A stretch of DNA of 64,000 nt from an uncultured Eggerthellaceae bacterium. Its GTDB lineage: Bacteria > Actinomycetota > Coriobacteriia > Coriobacteriales > Eggerthellaceae. The notes under the pieces were generated by a model that did not search any database, was not told the DNA's origin, and worked only from the letters and a program-made list of their open reading frames with translations. Each line of letters starts with the position of its first letter. Position 1 is the first letter of the stretch. The stretch lies in contig CAIFEB010000001.1 in the NCBI GenBank assembly GCA_903789375.1, forward strand, positions 25,302-89,301, given 5' to 3'. The translations under genes and the position numbers were made by a program. This document shows, in pieces, positions 1 through 7,399 of this stretch.

Positions 1-2
1 CC

Positions 3-551
3 GTCTGCATCGACGACGAGATCCCCTTCGACATCCCGGAGAGCTGGGAGTGGTGCAGGCTATGCGGCCTTGCGGCATTTTCAGGTGGGAAGACCCCATC
101 CACTGATGACAAATCCAATTACGAGGAAAACGGCATTCTATGGGTTACTTCCAAAGACATGAAGCGTGATTACATCGACAGCACTCTTATCACGCTATCT
201 GAGAAGGGGGCCTCTGAACTCACTAGATACAAACCCGGTACGATTTTAATGGTCACGCGGAGCGGGATTTTGAGGCGCATGCTGCCAGTAGCGATGCTGA
301 AGAGGAGCGCTACGGTTAACCAGGACCAGAAGGCAATCTGTCCCTTTGACTACCGTCTTAGCGAATGGCTACTGCGCTTCTTCAAAGCGAGCGATAGTTA
401 TATAAGGTCAAACTTTTCAAAAGCGGGAACAACAGTTGAAAGTGTTGTCTTTGACAAGGTCAAGTCTATGCCAATTCCCATCCCTCCCCTCGAAGAGCAG
501 AAACGCATCGTCGAAAGAGTCGACCAGATAATGAAACTGATAGGAGCCTAG
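3..551 (+). CDS. hsdS: Type I restriction-modification specificity subunit, C-terminal part (5' end outside window)
   Basis: This is the C-terminal part of a type I R-M specificity (S) subunit, which gives the HsdM/HsdR complex its DNA target. The frame is open from base 3, and its 182 visible residues begin with DEIPFDIPESWEW, the usual opening of an HsdS target-recognition domain. They continue through SGGKTPSTDD and ILWVTSKDM, and end in the conserved helix motif PIPPLEEQKRIVERVDQIM. The first recognition domain and the start codon lie upstream of the window. The internal Met at 159 is not a plausible start because homology continues upstream of it. The DNA is visibly less GC-rich than the housekeeping genes, which suggests horizontal acquisition. 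A DUF262 gene starts 3 bases after its stop. Confidence 0.9.
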   Translation, partial: VCIDDEIPFDIPESWEWCRLCGLAAFSGGKTPSTDDKSNYEENGILWVTSKDMKRDYIDSTLITLSEKGASELTRYKPGTILMVTRSGILRRMLPVAMLKRSATVNQDQKAICPFDYRLSEWLLRFFKASDSYIRSNFSKAGTTVESVVFDKVKSMPIPIPPLEEQKRIVERVDQIMKLIGA

Positions 552-554
552 CGC

Positions 555-2333
555 ATGGGCAAGGAACTGTTCGACAACATCCCCAGCAAGGTCGAGGACC
601 TACTCCGCGCCGTGGAGCTGGGGAAAATCGGCCTCCCCGATCTGCAGAGGCCCTTTGTCTGGCCCGACAGCAAGGTGAGGAACCTCCTCGACTCGATGCT
701 GAAGGGCTATCCCATCGGCTACATCATGCTCTGGTCGTCGCCGGACGAATACGGCAACACCAAGCAGATCGGCGGCAACGAGAAGACCTACAAGGAGCCC
801 GACGACCTGGTCATCGACGGCCAGCAGAGACTCACGGCCCTGCTGGCCGCGCTCCATGGGACAAGGGTCCGGGACAAGAACTACCGGGAGCGTCCGATAA
901 GAATCTCGTTCAACCCGCTCACCAGGGAGTTCGCTGTCTGGACTCAGGCGTTCGAGAGGAACACGGAGTGGATCAGCTCCGTGAGCTCGGTGTTCGAGGC
1001 GGACAGGGACCACTCCGTGTCGAAGTTCCGCAAGGCCTTCATCAGGCAGGCCAACGAGGGGCGGGAGAGGAACGGCAGGCACGCTCTGACCGACGAGGAG
1101 GAGGACCTGATCGAGGAGAACCTCAACGACCTCCTCAACCTGGGGATATACACGCTCCCAACGTTGAAGATCAACTCGAAAGCCGACGAGGAGGACGTGG
1201 CGGAGATCTTCGTGCGCGTGAACTCCGGCGGGACCAAGCTCACCGAGAAGAACTTCATCGAGACCCTGCTGGCGGTGTTCGACAACGACGTTCACGCGCG
1301 CATAGACAGGTTCTGCGCGGAGTCCCGCGTGCCGAAGGACGGGACCGCCTACAACCAGATCATCGAAGTCGACCCGTCGCACCTAATCAGGATTGCCGTC
1401 GGCGTCGGGTTCAGGCGCGCCCGTCTCAAGTACGCCTACATGCTCCTGAGGGGCAAGGATCTGAAGACCGGGGCCACCTCGGCCAAGACGCGCGAGGAGA
1501 ACCTCGGAAAGTTCAAGGCCGCCCTCGACCTCGCCCTTAACCTTAACAACTGGCACTCCTTTCTCAACCTGTTCGGCAAGGCGGGATACCTAAGAGGGAG
1601 CATCGTCGCCTCGACCAACGCGGTGGTATTCAGCTACGTCCTGTACCTCATCGGCAAGTACGACTACAAAGTGCCGCCGTTCGAGCTGAACAAGATCATC
1701 ACCAAGTGGATCTTCATGGCCACCATAACCGGTTTCTACACCGGATCGACCGAGTCTGAGGTCGAGAAGCAGTTCGCCGATCTGCGGGAGGTGACAACGG
1801 CGGAAGGCTTCGTGTCCTACCTGGAATCCGCCATCGCGACCAGGTTCACGGACGACTTCTTCGCATACACCCTGCCGAGCAGCCTCGAGGGTTCGTCGGC
1901 AAACTCGCCGTCGTGGTTCGGCTACGTCGCCTCGCTCATCGTTCTGGGCACGCCTATGCTGTTCAGCACGACGCCGCTTGCCCAGTACTTCGCCATCGGC
2001 ACGAGCGGGAAGAAGAACGCCATCGACAAGCACCATATCTTCCCGAAGAATTACCTGACGAAGATAGGCTACGACAACGACCGCGAAAGAAACCAGATAG
2101 CCAACTTCACATACCTCGACTACAACACCAACATCGAGATCGGCGACAAGGCCCCAGCCGAATACGTCTCCGCTTACAGGCAAAAGCTCGGCGAAGAGGG
2201 ATATGCGAAATCCTGCAGGGACAATGCACTCCCCCTCGATTTCGAGAACCTCGGATACCCGGACTTCCTCGCTCAAAGAAGGACGCTCATGGCAGGCGTC
2301 GTGAAGAAGGCATACGAAAAGCTTTGTGAGTAA
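555..2333 (+). CDS. DUF262 / GmrSD-like protein with C-terminal HNH-type motif
   Basis: This 592-residue protein has the two-part layout of GmrSD-like type IV restriction proteins. The N-terminal DUF262 (ParB/Srx-like) part shows LPDLQRPFVW at about residues 27-36 and the family motif VIDGQQRLTALLA at about 88-100. The C-terminal DUF1524-like part shows DKHHIFPKNYL at about 491-501, followed by ERNQIANFTYLD, consistent with a His-Asn metal nuclease. Characterised relatives use NTP hydrolysis to cut modified phage DNA; activity here is inferred. It starts 3 bases after the hsdS stop, so the two are probably co-transcribed. A hairpin terminator follows at 2462-2502. It is the last gene of an accessory locus before the conserved guaA. 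Confidence 0.85.
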   Translation: MGKELFDNIPSKVEDLLRAVELGKIGLPDLQRPFVWPDSKVRNLLDSMLKGYPIGYIMLWSSPDEYGNTKQIGGNEKTYKEPDDLVIDGQQRLTALLAALHGTRVRDKNYRERPIRISFNPLTREFAVWTQAFERNTEWISSVSSVFEADRDHSVSKFRKAFIRQANEGRERNGRHALTDEEEDLIEENLNDLLNLGIYTLPTLKINSKADEEDVAEIFVRVNSGGTKLTEKNFIETLLAVFDNDVHARIDRFCAESRVPKDGTAYNQIIEVDPSHLIRIAVGVGFRRARLKYAYMLLRGKDLKTGATSAKTREENLGKFKAALDLALNLNNWHSFLNLFGKAGYLRGSIVASTNAVVFSYVLYLIGKYDYKVPPFELNKIITKWIFMATITGFYTGSTESEVEKQFADLREVTTAEGFVSYLESAIATRFTDDFFAYTLPSSLEGSSANSPSWFGYVASLIVLGTPMLFSTTPLAQYFAIGTSGKKNAIDKHHIFPKNYLTKIGYDNDRERNQIANFTYLDYNTNIEIGDKAPAEYVSAYRQKLGEEGYAKSCRDNALPLDFENLGYPDFLAQRRTLMAGVVKKAYEKLCE

Positions 2334-2461
2334 TGCTTAAAGTCTGTTGCCCCGTTTCTGGTTCCCAGTTTCCATAGCTGGTTCCCAAACGGTTCCGAAA
2401 TAGGCCAAAGAGCCGGGAGCACCATAAGGACGCGGGCGCACGCACGCGCACCCAAACAAGG

Positions 2462-2502
2462 AAGCGGCTAGGTAGAGACGTTCATCCACCTAGCCGCTTT
2501 CG
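2462..2502 (+). terminator. Hairpin terminator after the DUF262 gene
   Basis: Perfect 12-bp arms AAGCGGCTAGGT (2462-2473) and ACCTAGCCGCTT (2488-2499) enclose a 14-nt loop and are followed by TTT. The hairpin lies between the convergent DUF262 gene and guaA and could stop transcription from both sides. Nothing else recognisable was seen in 2334-2620. Confidence 0.7.
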
Positions 2503-2620
2503 CTATCTGAACTGCAGTTATCAGCCTGCTTGCCCTTGTCCTGCAAAAGCTGATGCCATTGCAGAGCGCCTAGAAGCAGCTCGAATCAAGTAGGACAACC
2601 GATACACTTTTTACTGCATA

Positions 2621-4213
2621 TCATTCCCACTCAATCGTCGCGGGCGGCTTGGACGTGATGTCGTACGCCACGCGGTTCACGCCGGGAACCTCGGCCACGA
2701 TGCGGCTCGAGATGCGAGCGAGCACCTCGTAGGGGAGTTTCGCCCAGTCGGCCGTCATAGCGTCGGAGCTCTCAACGGCGCGCACGATGATGGGCCGCGC
2801 GTATGTGCGCTCGTCGCCCATGACGCCCACGCTTCTGATGTCGGGCAGCACGGCGAAGTACTGCCAGCAGCTGTGGGCGCTGTTGCGCTCGCCGGTCTCC
2901 TCGAACAGCTTCGCGTTGTACGCGTCAAGCTCCTCGCGCACGATGGCGTCGGCGTTCTTCAGGATGCCAAGCTTTTCGGGCGTCACCGATCCGATGATGC
3001 GAATGGCAAGCCCCGGGCCGGGGAAGGGCTGGCGGTAGACGATGTGGTCGGGCAGGCCGAGCGCCGTGCCAAGCGCGCGCACCTCGTCCTTGAAGAAGTG
3101 GTCGAGCGGCTCGATCAAATCGAAGCTCACGCCGTCGGGGAACGGGATCAGGTTGTGATGGCTCTTGATGGTGGATGCCTTGCCGCCGGTCTTGCGCGCG
3201 CCCGACTCGATGATGTCGGGGTAGATGGTGCCCTGGGCCAGGTACTTCACGCCGTCGAGCTTCTGCGCCACGGCGAAGAACTCCTTCCAGAACTGCGTGC
3301 CGATGATCTGGCGCTTGCGCTCGGGCTCCGTCACGCCGTCGAGCAGCTTCGCGTAGCGCTCCGCGGCGTGCACGTGGATGAAGTCGACGTCGAACTGCTT
3401 GGTGAATACCTCTTCGACCTGCTCGGGCTCGTCTTTGCGCAGCATGCCGTGGTTCACGAACACGCAGGTCACCTGCTTGCCGATGGCGCGGCTCATCAAC
3501 GCCGCGACGACGCTCGAATCAACGCCGCCCGAAAGCGCCAAGATCACGCGGTCGTCTCCGACCTTCTGGCGGATGGCGGACACCATGCGCTCGACTAGGT
3601 TGTCCATCGACCAGTCAGCCTCAAGACCGCAGATCTTGAACAGGAAGTTGGACAGCATGTCGTTTCCGTTGGGGGTGTGGCGCACCTCGGGGTGGAACTG
3701 CGTGGCGTAGAGCTTGCGCTCGGGGCATTCCATCGAGGCAACGGGGCACACGTCGGTATGCGAAGTGACGACGAATCCCGCGGGAACCTCGGACACGGCG
3801 TCGCGATGGCTCATCCACACGGTCTGCTCGTCGGGCGTGCCGTCGAGCAGCTGGCTTTCGCCTTGGCGGGTGAGCGGGGCGGGGCCGTATTCGCCCTTCT
3901 CGGTGTGGCCGACGGTGCCGCCGAGAGTGACGGCCATGATCTGCTGGCCGTAACAGAACCCGAGCACCGGCACGCCCAACTCGAGCACACCCGGGTCGAT
4001 CTTCGGGGCGTCCTCTGCGTACACGCTGGCCGGGCCGCCTGAAAGGATGACGGCCGACGGCTTCAGCGCGGCGAGCTCGTCGGCCGAGATGTCGCAGGGG
4101 ACGATCTCCGAATAGACGTGCAGGTCGCGCACGCGACGTGCGATGAGCTGGCCGTACTGGGCGCCGAAGTCCAAGACGACGACCTTCTGGTCGGAAGTGG
4201 CGGTGGTGTTCAC
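2621..4213 (-). CDS. guaA: GMP synthase (glutamine-hydrolysing)
   Basis: GuaA converts XMP to GMP using ATP and glutamine in the cytosol. The 530 residues contain an N-terminal class I glutamine amidotransferase domain (VVVLDFGAQYGQLIARRVRD, GFCYGQQIMA nucleophile elbow, FHPEV) and an ATP pyrophosphatase domain with the PP-loop ALSGGVDSSVVAAL. The C-terminal dimerisation domain ends in the typical KPPATIEWE. I choose the GTG at 4211-4213 because GAAAGGG lies 7 bases upstream; the in-frame ATG at 4237 would add eight residues with no homology. It is transcribed alone, divergent from uppP, with TATAAT upstream. Confidence 0.95.
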   Translation of the reverse strand: MNTTATSDQKVVVLDFGAQYGQLIARRVRDLHVYSEIVPCDISADELAALKPSAVILSGGPASVYAEDAPKIDPGVLELGVPVLGFCYGQQIMAVTLGGTVGHTEKGEYGPAPLTRQGESQLLDGTPDEQTVWMSHRDAVSEVPAGFVVTSHTDVCPVASMECPERKLYATQFHPEVRHTPNGNDMLSNFLFKICGLEADWSMDNLVERMVSAIRQKVGDDRVILALSGGVDSSVVAALMSRAIGKQVTCVFVNHGMLRKDEPEQVEEVFTKQFDVDFIHVHAAERYAKLLDGVTEPERKRQIIGTQFWKEFFAVAQKLDGVKYLAQGTIYPDIIESGARKTGGKASTIKSHHNLIPFPDGVSFDLIEPLDHFFKDEVRALGTALGLPDHIVYRQPFPGPGLAIRIIGSVTPEKLGILKNADAIVREELDAYNAKLFEETGERNSAHSCWQYFAVLPDIRSVGVMGDERTYARPIIVRAVESSDAMTADWAKLPYEVLARISSRIVAEVPGVNRVAYDITSKPPATIEWE

Positions 4214-4293
4214 GCGGGTTCCCTTTCTGATCGACATGCGCCGCGGACGGACAGTGCAGCCGCGGTCGTTCGAATTGCTGAGAATATGGCCTG

Positions 4294-4299
4294 ATTATA
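4294..4299 (-). promoter_or_regulatory. -10 element for guaA
   Basis: The minus strand reads TATAAT here, about 80 bases upstream of the guaA GTG start. No good -35 match is present at 16-18 bases spacing, so the assignment rests on the perfect -10 hexamer and its position in the divergent guaA/uppP intergenic region. Confidence 0.45.
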
Positions 4300-4465
4300 C
4301 GTGTGCGCCGCAAACAATTCCGCGCTTCCTATGACACTTTCATGGTCGCTGCATAACGCTCGCGCCGCCACGTTAGAATGCGGGCTTGGCATTCGCACGC
4401 TGCGGATGCGCTCTTTCGTTGCGAAATCACCGTGCGACCAACTCGGACCAAGGGGATTATTCTCG

Positions 4466-5431
4466 ATGTTCACGCTCATTGAAGCACTCAAAGCGCTTGC
4501 CTTCGGCATCGTCGAGGGCATCACCGAATGGCTGCCCATCTCGTCGACCGGCCACATGATGCTGCTCCAGCAGTTTCTGCCGCTCGATGTGTCCGCGTCG
4601 TTCTACGACGTGTTCCTGGTGGTCATCCAGCTCGGAGCCATCATGGCCGTCATCATCTTGTACTTCCAGAAGCTCAATCCGTTCTCGCGCAAGAAAACGC
4701 CCGCTCAGCGGCGCAGCACGTGGGGCATTTGGGCGAAGGTGGTCGTCGGCACCATCCCGGCGGGCATCGTGGGGCTGCTCCTCGACAACTGGATGGAAGA
4801 GAACGTGATGAACAACGACCAGATCTCGTACCTGGTCGTGTCGCTCGCACTCATCGTCTACGGCATCATCTTCATCGTCATGGAGCACGTCAACCGCAAG
4901 CGCATCGCCGAGGCGCAGGCCGCCCCGCGCGGCAAGCACGCGGCTCCGGCGCACGCCGCCAAGGACTTCAAGTGGGAAGCCGACCCCGAAGGCGAGGACG
5001 CGTCCAACGCCATCGCGAAGGTGCGCAACTTCGATGAGCTGTCGTTTGGCAAGGCGTTCGCCATCGGCATCTTCCAGAGCCTGGCCATCATCCCGGGCAC
5101 GTCGCGCTCGGGATCGATCATCATCGGCTCGATGCTTCTGGGCACGTCGCGCACGGTGGCGACCGAGTTCGCGTTTTTCCTGGCCATCCCCATCATGCTC
5201 GGCTGGAGCCTGCTGAAGTTCATCAAGCACGGCTTCGCGTACACGGGCACCGAGTGGATGGTCTTCGGCATCGGCATTGTCACGGCGTTCGTCGTGTCCA
5301 TCCTGTCCATCAAGTTCTTGATCGGCTACATCAAGCGTAACGACTTCACGGCGTTCGGCGTGTACCGCATCATCGTCGGCATCGCGATGATCGGCGTTTT
5401 CGGCGTGGCTCTCGGCAAGCTGTTCATGTAG
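4466..5431 (+). CDS. uppP: Undecaprenyl-diphosphatase (bacitracin resistance protein)
   Basis: UppP is a polytopic membrane enzyme that dephosphorylates undecaprenyl pyrophosphate and so recycles the lipid carrier for peptidoglycan synthesis. The 321 residues contain both family signatures: EGITEWLPISSTGHM at about residues 17-31 and PGTSRSGS at about 210-217. The ATG at 4466 is preferred because AAGGGGA lies about 10 bases upstream and the reading starts directly in the first transmembrane helix. An earlier in-frame ATG at 4301 would add 55 residues without family resemblance. A hydrophilic insert rich in Ala, Lys, Glu and Asp (about residues 150-190) lies in a cytoplasmic loop before the second motif and is longer than usual. 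A terminator follows immediately. Confidence 0.95.
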   Translation: MFTLIEALKALAFGIVEGITEWLPISSTGHMMLLQQFLPLDVSASFYDVFLVVIQLGAIMAVIILYFQKLNPFSRKKTPAQRRSTWGIWAKVVVGTIPAGIVGLLLDNWMEENVMNNDQISYLVVSLALIVYGIIFIVMEHVNRKRIAEAQAAPRGKHAAPAHAAKDFKWEADPEGEDASNAIAKVRNFDELSFGKAFAIGIFQSLAIIPGTSRSGSIIIGSMLLGTSRTVATEFAFFLAIPIMLGWSLLKFIKHGFAYTGTEWMVFGIGIVTAFVVSILSIKFLIGYIKRNDFTAFGVYRIIVGIAMIGVFGVALGKLFM

Positions 5432-5434
5432 CGC

Positions 5435-5459
5435 GAACGCCCGAGGCGGGCGTTCATTT
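5435..5459 (+). terminator. Terminator after uppP
   Basis: GAACGCCCG (5435-5443), loop AGG, and CGGGCGTTC (5447-5455) form a perfect 9-bp hairpin starting 4 bases after the uppP stop. It is followed by ATTT. Confidence 0.7.
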
Positions 5460-5497
5460 GACGCATTTCGAAAATATACTCCGCGCGGGTGCGCCTT

Positions 5498-5506
5498 TGC
5501 TATGAT
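5498..5506 (+). promoter_or_regulatory. Extended -10 promoter upstream of the chorismate mutase gene
   Basis: TTTGCTATGAT contains a TGn extension before TATGAT (5501-5506), typical of extended -10 promoters that need no strong -35. It would give a leader of roughly 190 nt before the start at 5701. I found no T-box or other named riboswitch in that GC-rich leader. Confidence 0.45.
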
Positions 5507-5700
5507 TGGCGCACACGAGTGGCCTGAAGGTTGCGCCCTCGGCGCCGAGCTGGTCTTTCCAGCGCGGCGATCGGGGGCGCGCTGCGTTTCGGGGCCGATT
5601 CTCGTTACCGTCTACGAAGAAGAGGCTGGCCGTTTTGAATGCGCTGCCGCGCGTCCGCCGCGCAAGCGCGTCAACCCGGCTGTCCTGGAAAGGAACCACC

Positions 5701-5982
5701 ATGGCAGAAGATTCCGGTGCCCTCGCCCAAATCGAACAGCATCGCCAGAAGATCGATGCCATCGACGAGCAGATCGTCACTCTGCTCAACGAGCGCGCCC
5801 TGCAATCGCTGCAGATTCGCGACCTCAAACCCGAGGTGCATATGGGCCTGTACGACCCGCGTCGCGAAGAGGAGATTCTGGAGAAGGTGAGCGCCTACAA
5901 CAAGGGCCCGCTGTTCAACGACAACCTGCGCGACATCTACACCACCATCCTCAAGGTCATGAAGGAGGCGCCTTCCTTATGA
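5701..5982 (+). CDS. Chorismate mutase, AroQ type
   Basis: This 93-residue all-helical AroQ-type chorismate mutase converts chorismate to prephenate, the entry to Phe and Tyr synthesis. The sequence runs HRQKIDAIDEQIVTLLNERA (residues 14-33), which includes the first catalytic Arg, then RDLKPE and DPRREEEILEKV with the conserved Arg-Glu pair. The ATG at 5701 has AAAGGAA about 7 bases upstream; upstream in-frame ATGs give only GC-rich non-homologous sequence. The stop overlaps the start of the DAHP synthase gene (ATGA), so the two are translationally coupled. The pair mirrors single-chain mutase-DAHP synthase fusions, where the mutase domain acts as an allosteric sensor. Confidence 0.88.
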   Translation: MAEDSGALAQIEQHRQKIDAIDEQIVTLLNERALQSLQIRDLKPEVHMGLYDPRREEEILEKVSAYNKGPLFNDNLRDIYTTILKVMKEAPSL

Positions 5983-6779
5983 GTTCCGCACCGGTTTCGA
6001 AGATTCCCGATTTGGGCGCCCGTACCGATGAGATAACGATTTTCGCCGGGCCCTGCTCGGTGGAATCCGTGGAGCAGTTCAACGAGGTGGCCGAATGCGT
6101 GGCGAGCCTCGGGCTGCACTGGATCCGCGGCGGCGCATTCAAGCCGCGCACCAACCCGCACTCGTTCCAGGGCCTGGGCGAGGAGGCGCTGCAGATTATG
6201 CAGGCGGGCTCGGTCAAGTACGGGCTCAAGACCCTGACCGAGGTCATGGATTCCGAGCACATCGACCTGGTCAGCGCCTATTGCGACGGCATCCAGGTGG
6301 GTGCGCGCAACTTCCAGAACTTCAGCCTGCTGAAGAACATCGGCGCGAAGACCGCCGTGTCCAAGAAGATGGTGCTGTTCAAGCGCGGTTTCGCGGGCAC
6401 GATCGCCGAATGGCTGTCCGCCACCGAGTACCTGACACTTGCAGGCAACGACAACATCGTGCTGTGCGAACGCGGCCTGCGCACGTTCGAGACGGCCACG
6501 CGGTTCACGCTCGACATCTCGGCCGTGCCGGTCATCCACAAGCAGTCGCTGTTCCCGATCTGCGTGGACGTGTCGCATCCGGCAGGCCAGCGCGACCTCG
6601 TGCCGTCGCTCGCACGCGCGGCTGTGGCCGCGGGCGCCGACTCCATCATGATCGAGGTGCATCCGAACCCGCCCGAGGCGCTGTCGGACGGACCGCAGCA
6701 GCTCACGCCCGCCCAGTTCGCGGACCTCGTGGGAGAGCTGCGCGAAATCGCCGCCGTCTTCGGGAAGAAGATCGTGTAG
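5979..6779 (+). CDS. aroF: 3-deoxy-7-phosphoheptulonate synthase, type I-beta
   Basis: DAHP synthase joins phosphoenolpyruvate and erythrose 4-phosphate in the first step of the shikimate pathway. The 266 residues match the short I-beta (KDO8P synthase-like) class: IFAGPCSVES, IRGGAFKPRTNPHSFQG, VSHPAGQRDLVP and IEVHPNPPEALSDGPQQL. The ATG overlaps the chorismate mutase stop by 4 bases. It lacks the N-terminal ferredoxin-like or mutase regulatory domain of some I-beta enzymes, so any feedback control could come through the separately encoded mutase. Two hairpins follow, the second with terminator features. Confidence 0.93.
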   Translation: MSSAPVSKIPDLGARTDEITIFAGPCSVESVEQFNEVAECVASLGLHWIRGGAFKPRTNPHSFQGLGEEALQIMQAGSVKYGLKTLTEVMDSEHIDLVSAYCDGIQVGARNFQNFSLLKNIGAKTAVSKKMVLFKRGFAGTIAEWLSATEYLTLAGNDNIVLCERGLRTFETATRFTLDISAVPVIHKQSLFPICVDVSHPAGQRDLVPSLARAAVAAGADSIMIEVHPNPPEALSDGPQQLTPAQFADLVGELREIAAVFGKKIV

Positions 6780-6780
6780 G

Positions 6781-6806
6781 CGCGTACGGTCGTACGGCCG
6801 TACGCG
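6781..6806 (+). repeat. Inverted repeat directly after aroF
   Basis: CGCGTACGG (6781-6789) and CCGTACGCG (6798-6806) are perfect 9-bp arms around an 8-nt loop that itself contains CGTACGG. There is no T-run. It may stabilise the 3' end of the mRNA or act with the terminator at 6946. Confidence 0.4.
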
Positions 6807-6945
6807 GTGCGCGGCGCCGCATGAACGGCGCCAAACACCAGTGGTGCGGCGGGGAAGCCGCGGAGACTGCGCGGTCGGGACGCGGCATCAGAGCCTGCGC
6901 GGCGGCGGAGCCTGCGCAACATCAAACACTGTTGATTCAGCAGGG

Positions 6946-6979
6946 AAGGGGCATGCCCAAGAGGGCGTGCCCCTTCTTT
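6946..6979 (+). terminator. Terminator of the chorismate mutase-aroF operon
   Basis: AAGGGGCATGCCC (6946-6958) pairs with GGGCGTGCCCCTT (6963-6975) as a 13-bp stem with one G-U pair and a 4-nt loop, followed by CTTTC. It separates the aro pair from the ilvD promoter at 7048. Between 6807 and 6945 I saw only GC-rich sequence with the short repeat GAGCCTGCGC twice. Confidence 0.75.
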
Positions 6980-7047
6980 CGTGGCGGGTGTCCGTTATCG
7001 CCCGATTTGACGAAACTGTGTTGGTATGGAGAAACGCGGAATCGCGC

Positions 7048-7075
7048 TTGAACCCGGAAAGCCGGTGGCTATACT
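7048..7075 (+). promoter_or_regulatory. Promoter of the ilvD-ilvB-ilvN operon
   Basis: TTGAAC (7048-7053) and TATACT (7070-7075) are separated by 16 bases, a good sigma-70-type promoter. Transcription would begin near 7082, just before the T-box stem I. Confidence 0.65.
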
Positions 7076-7089
7076 CAGGTCAACAAGTT

Positions 7090-7352
7090 AATAGTTGAGA
7101 TGCGTTGACGAGGATAAGTACGAACGAATCCACCTTTTCAAGAGAGCCGGCGGCTGGTGGAAGCCGGCGGGTGGACGGTCTGAATGCCCCCTCCGAGCAG
7201 TTCAGCTGGAACTTTTTGCCGTGTGTTGGACGATCTCCGATTTCGCGGTAGGAACAGTACACTGAGCCGGTGACTCCGTAATCGTTTTTCGGCATGGGTT
7301 TCCATGCGCTCTTCTCGAGGTCTCGGTGCAGTGTGCAACGGGGCTTTTTTTA
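7090..7352 (+). promoter_or_regulatory. T-box leader with attenuator terminator upstream of ilvD
   Basis: The leader carries the hallmarks of T-box stem I: GAGGATAAGTA at 7110-7120 (AGTA side of the specifier loop), AAGAGAG at 7139-7145, GGCTGGTGGAA at 7152-7162, and pairing of TCCACC (7129-7134) with GGTGGA (7170-7175) and CCGGC with GCCGG. The opposite side of the specifier loop reads GAA-TGC-CCC at 7182-7190, so by position the specifier is TGC (Cys), unexpected for ilvD. A GU-rich hairpin at about 7320-7345 followed by seven T (7346-7352) is a terminator shortly before the ilvD start at 7400. The usual T-box core GGGTGGnACCGCG is not clear: GGTGACTCCG (7269-7278) is a poor match and TGGA occurs at 7227-7230. 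Attenuation by uncharged tRNA is inferred. Confidence 0.75.
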
Positions 7353-7399
7353 TTGCTTCGATTCGCCGGGGCTTAAGGCGAAGGAGAGGAGAGAGCGAT

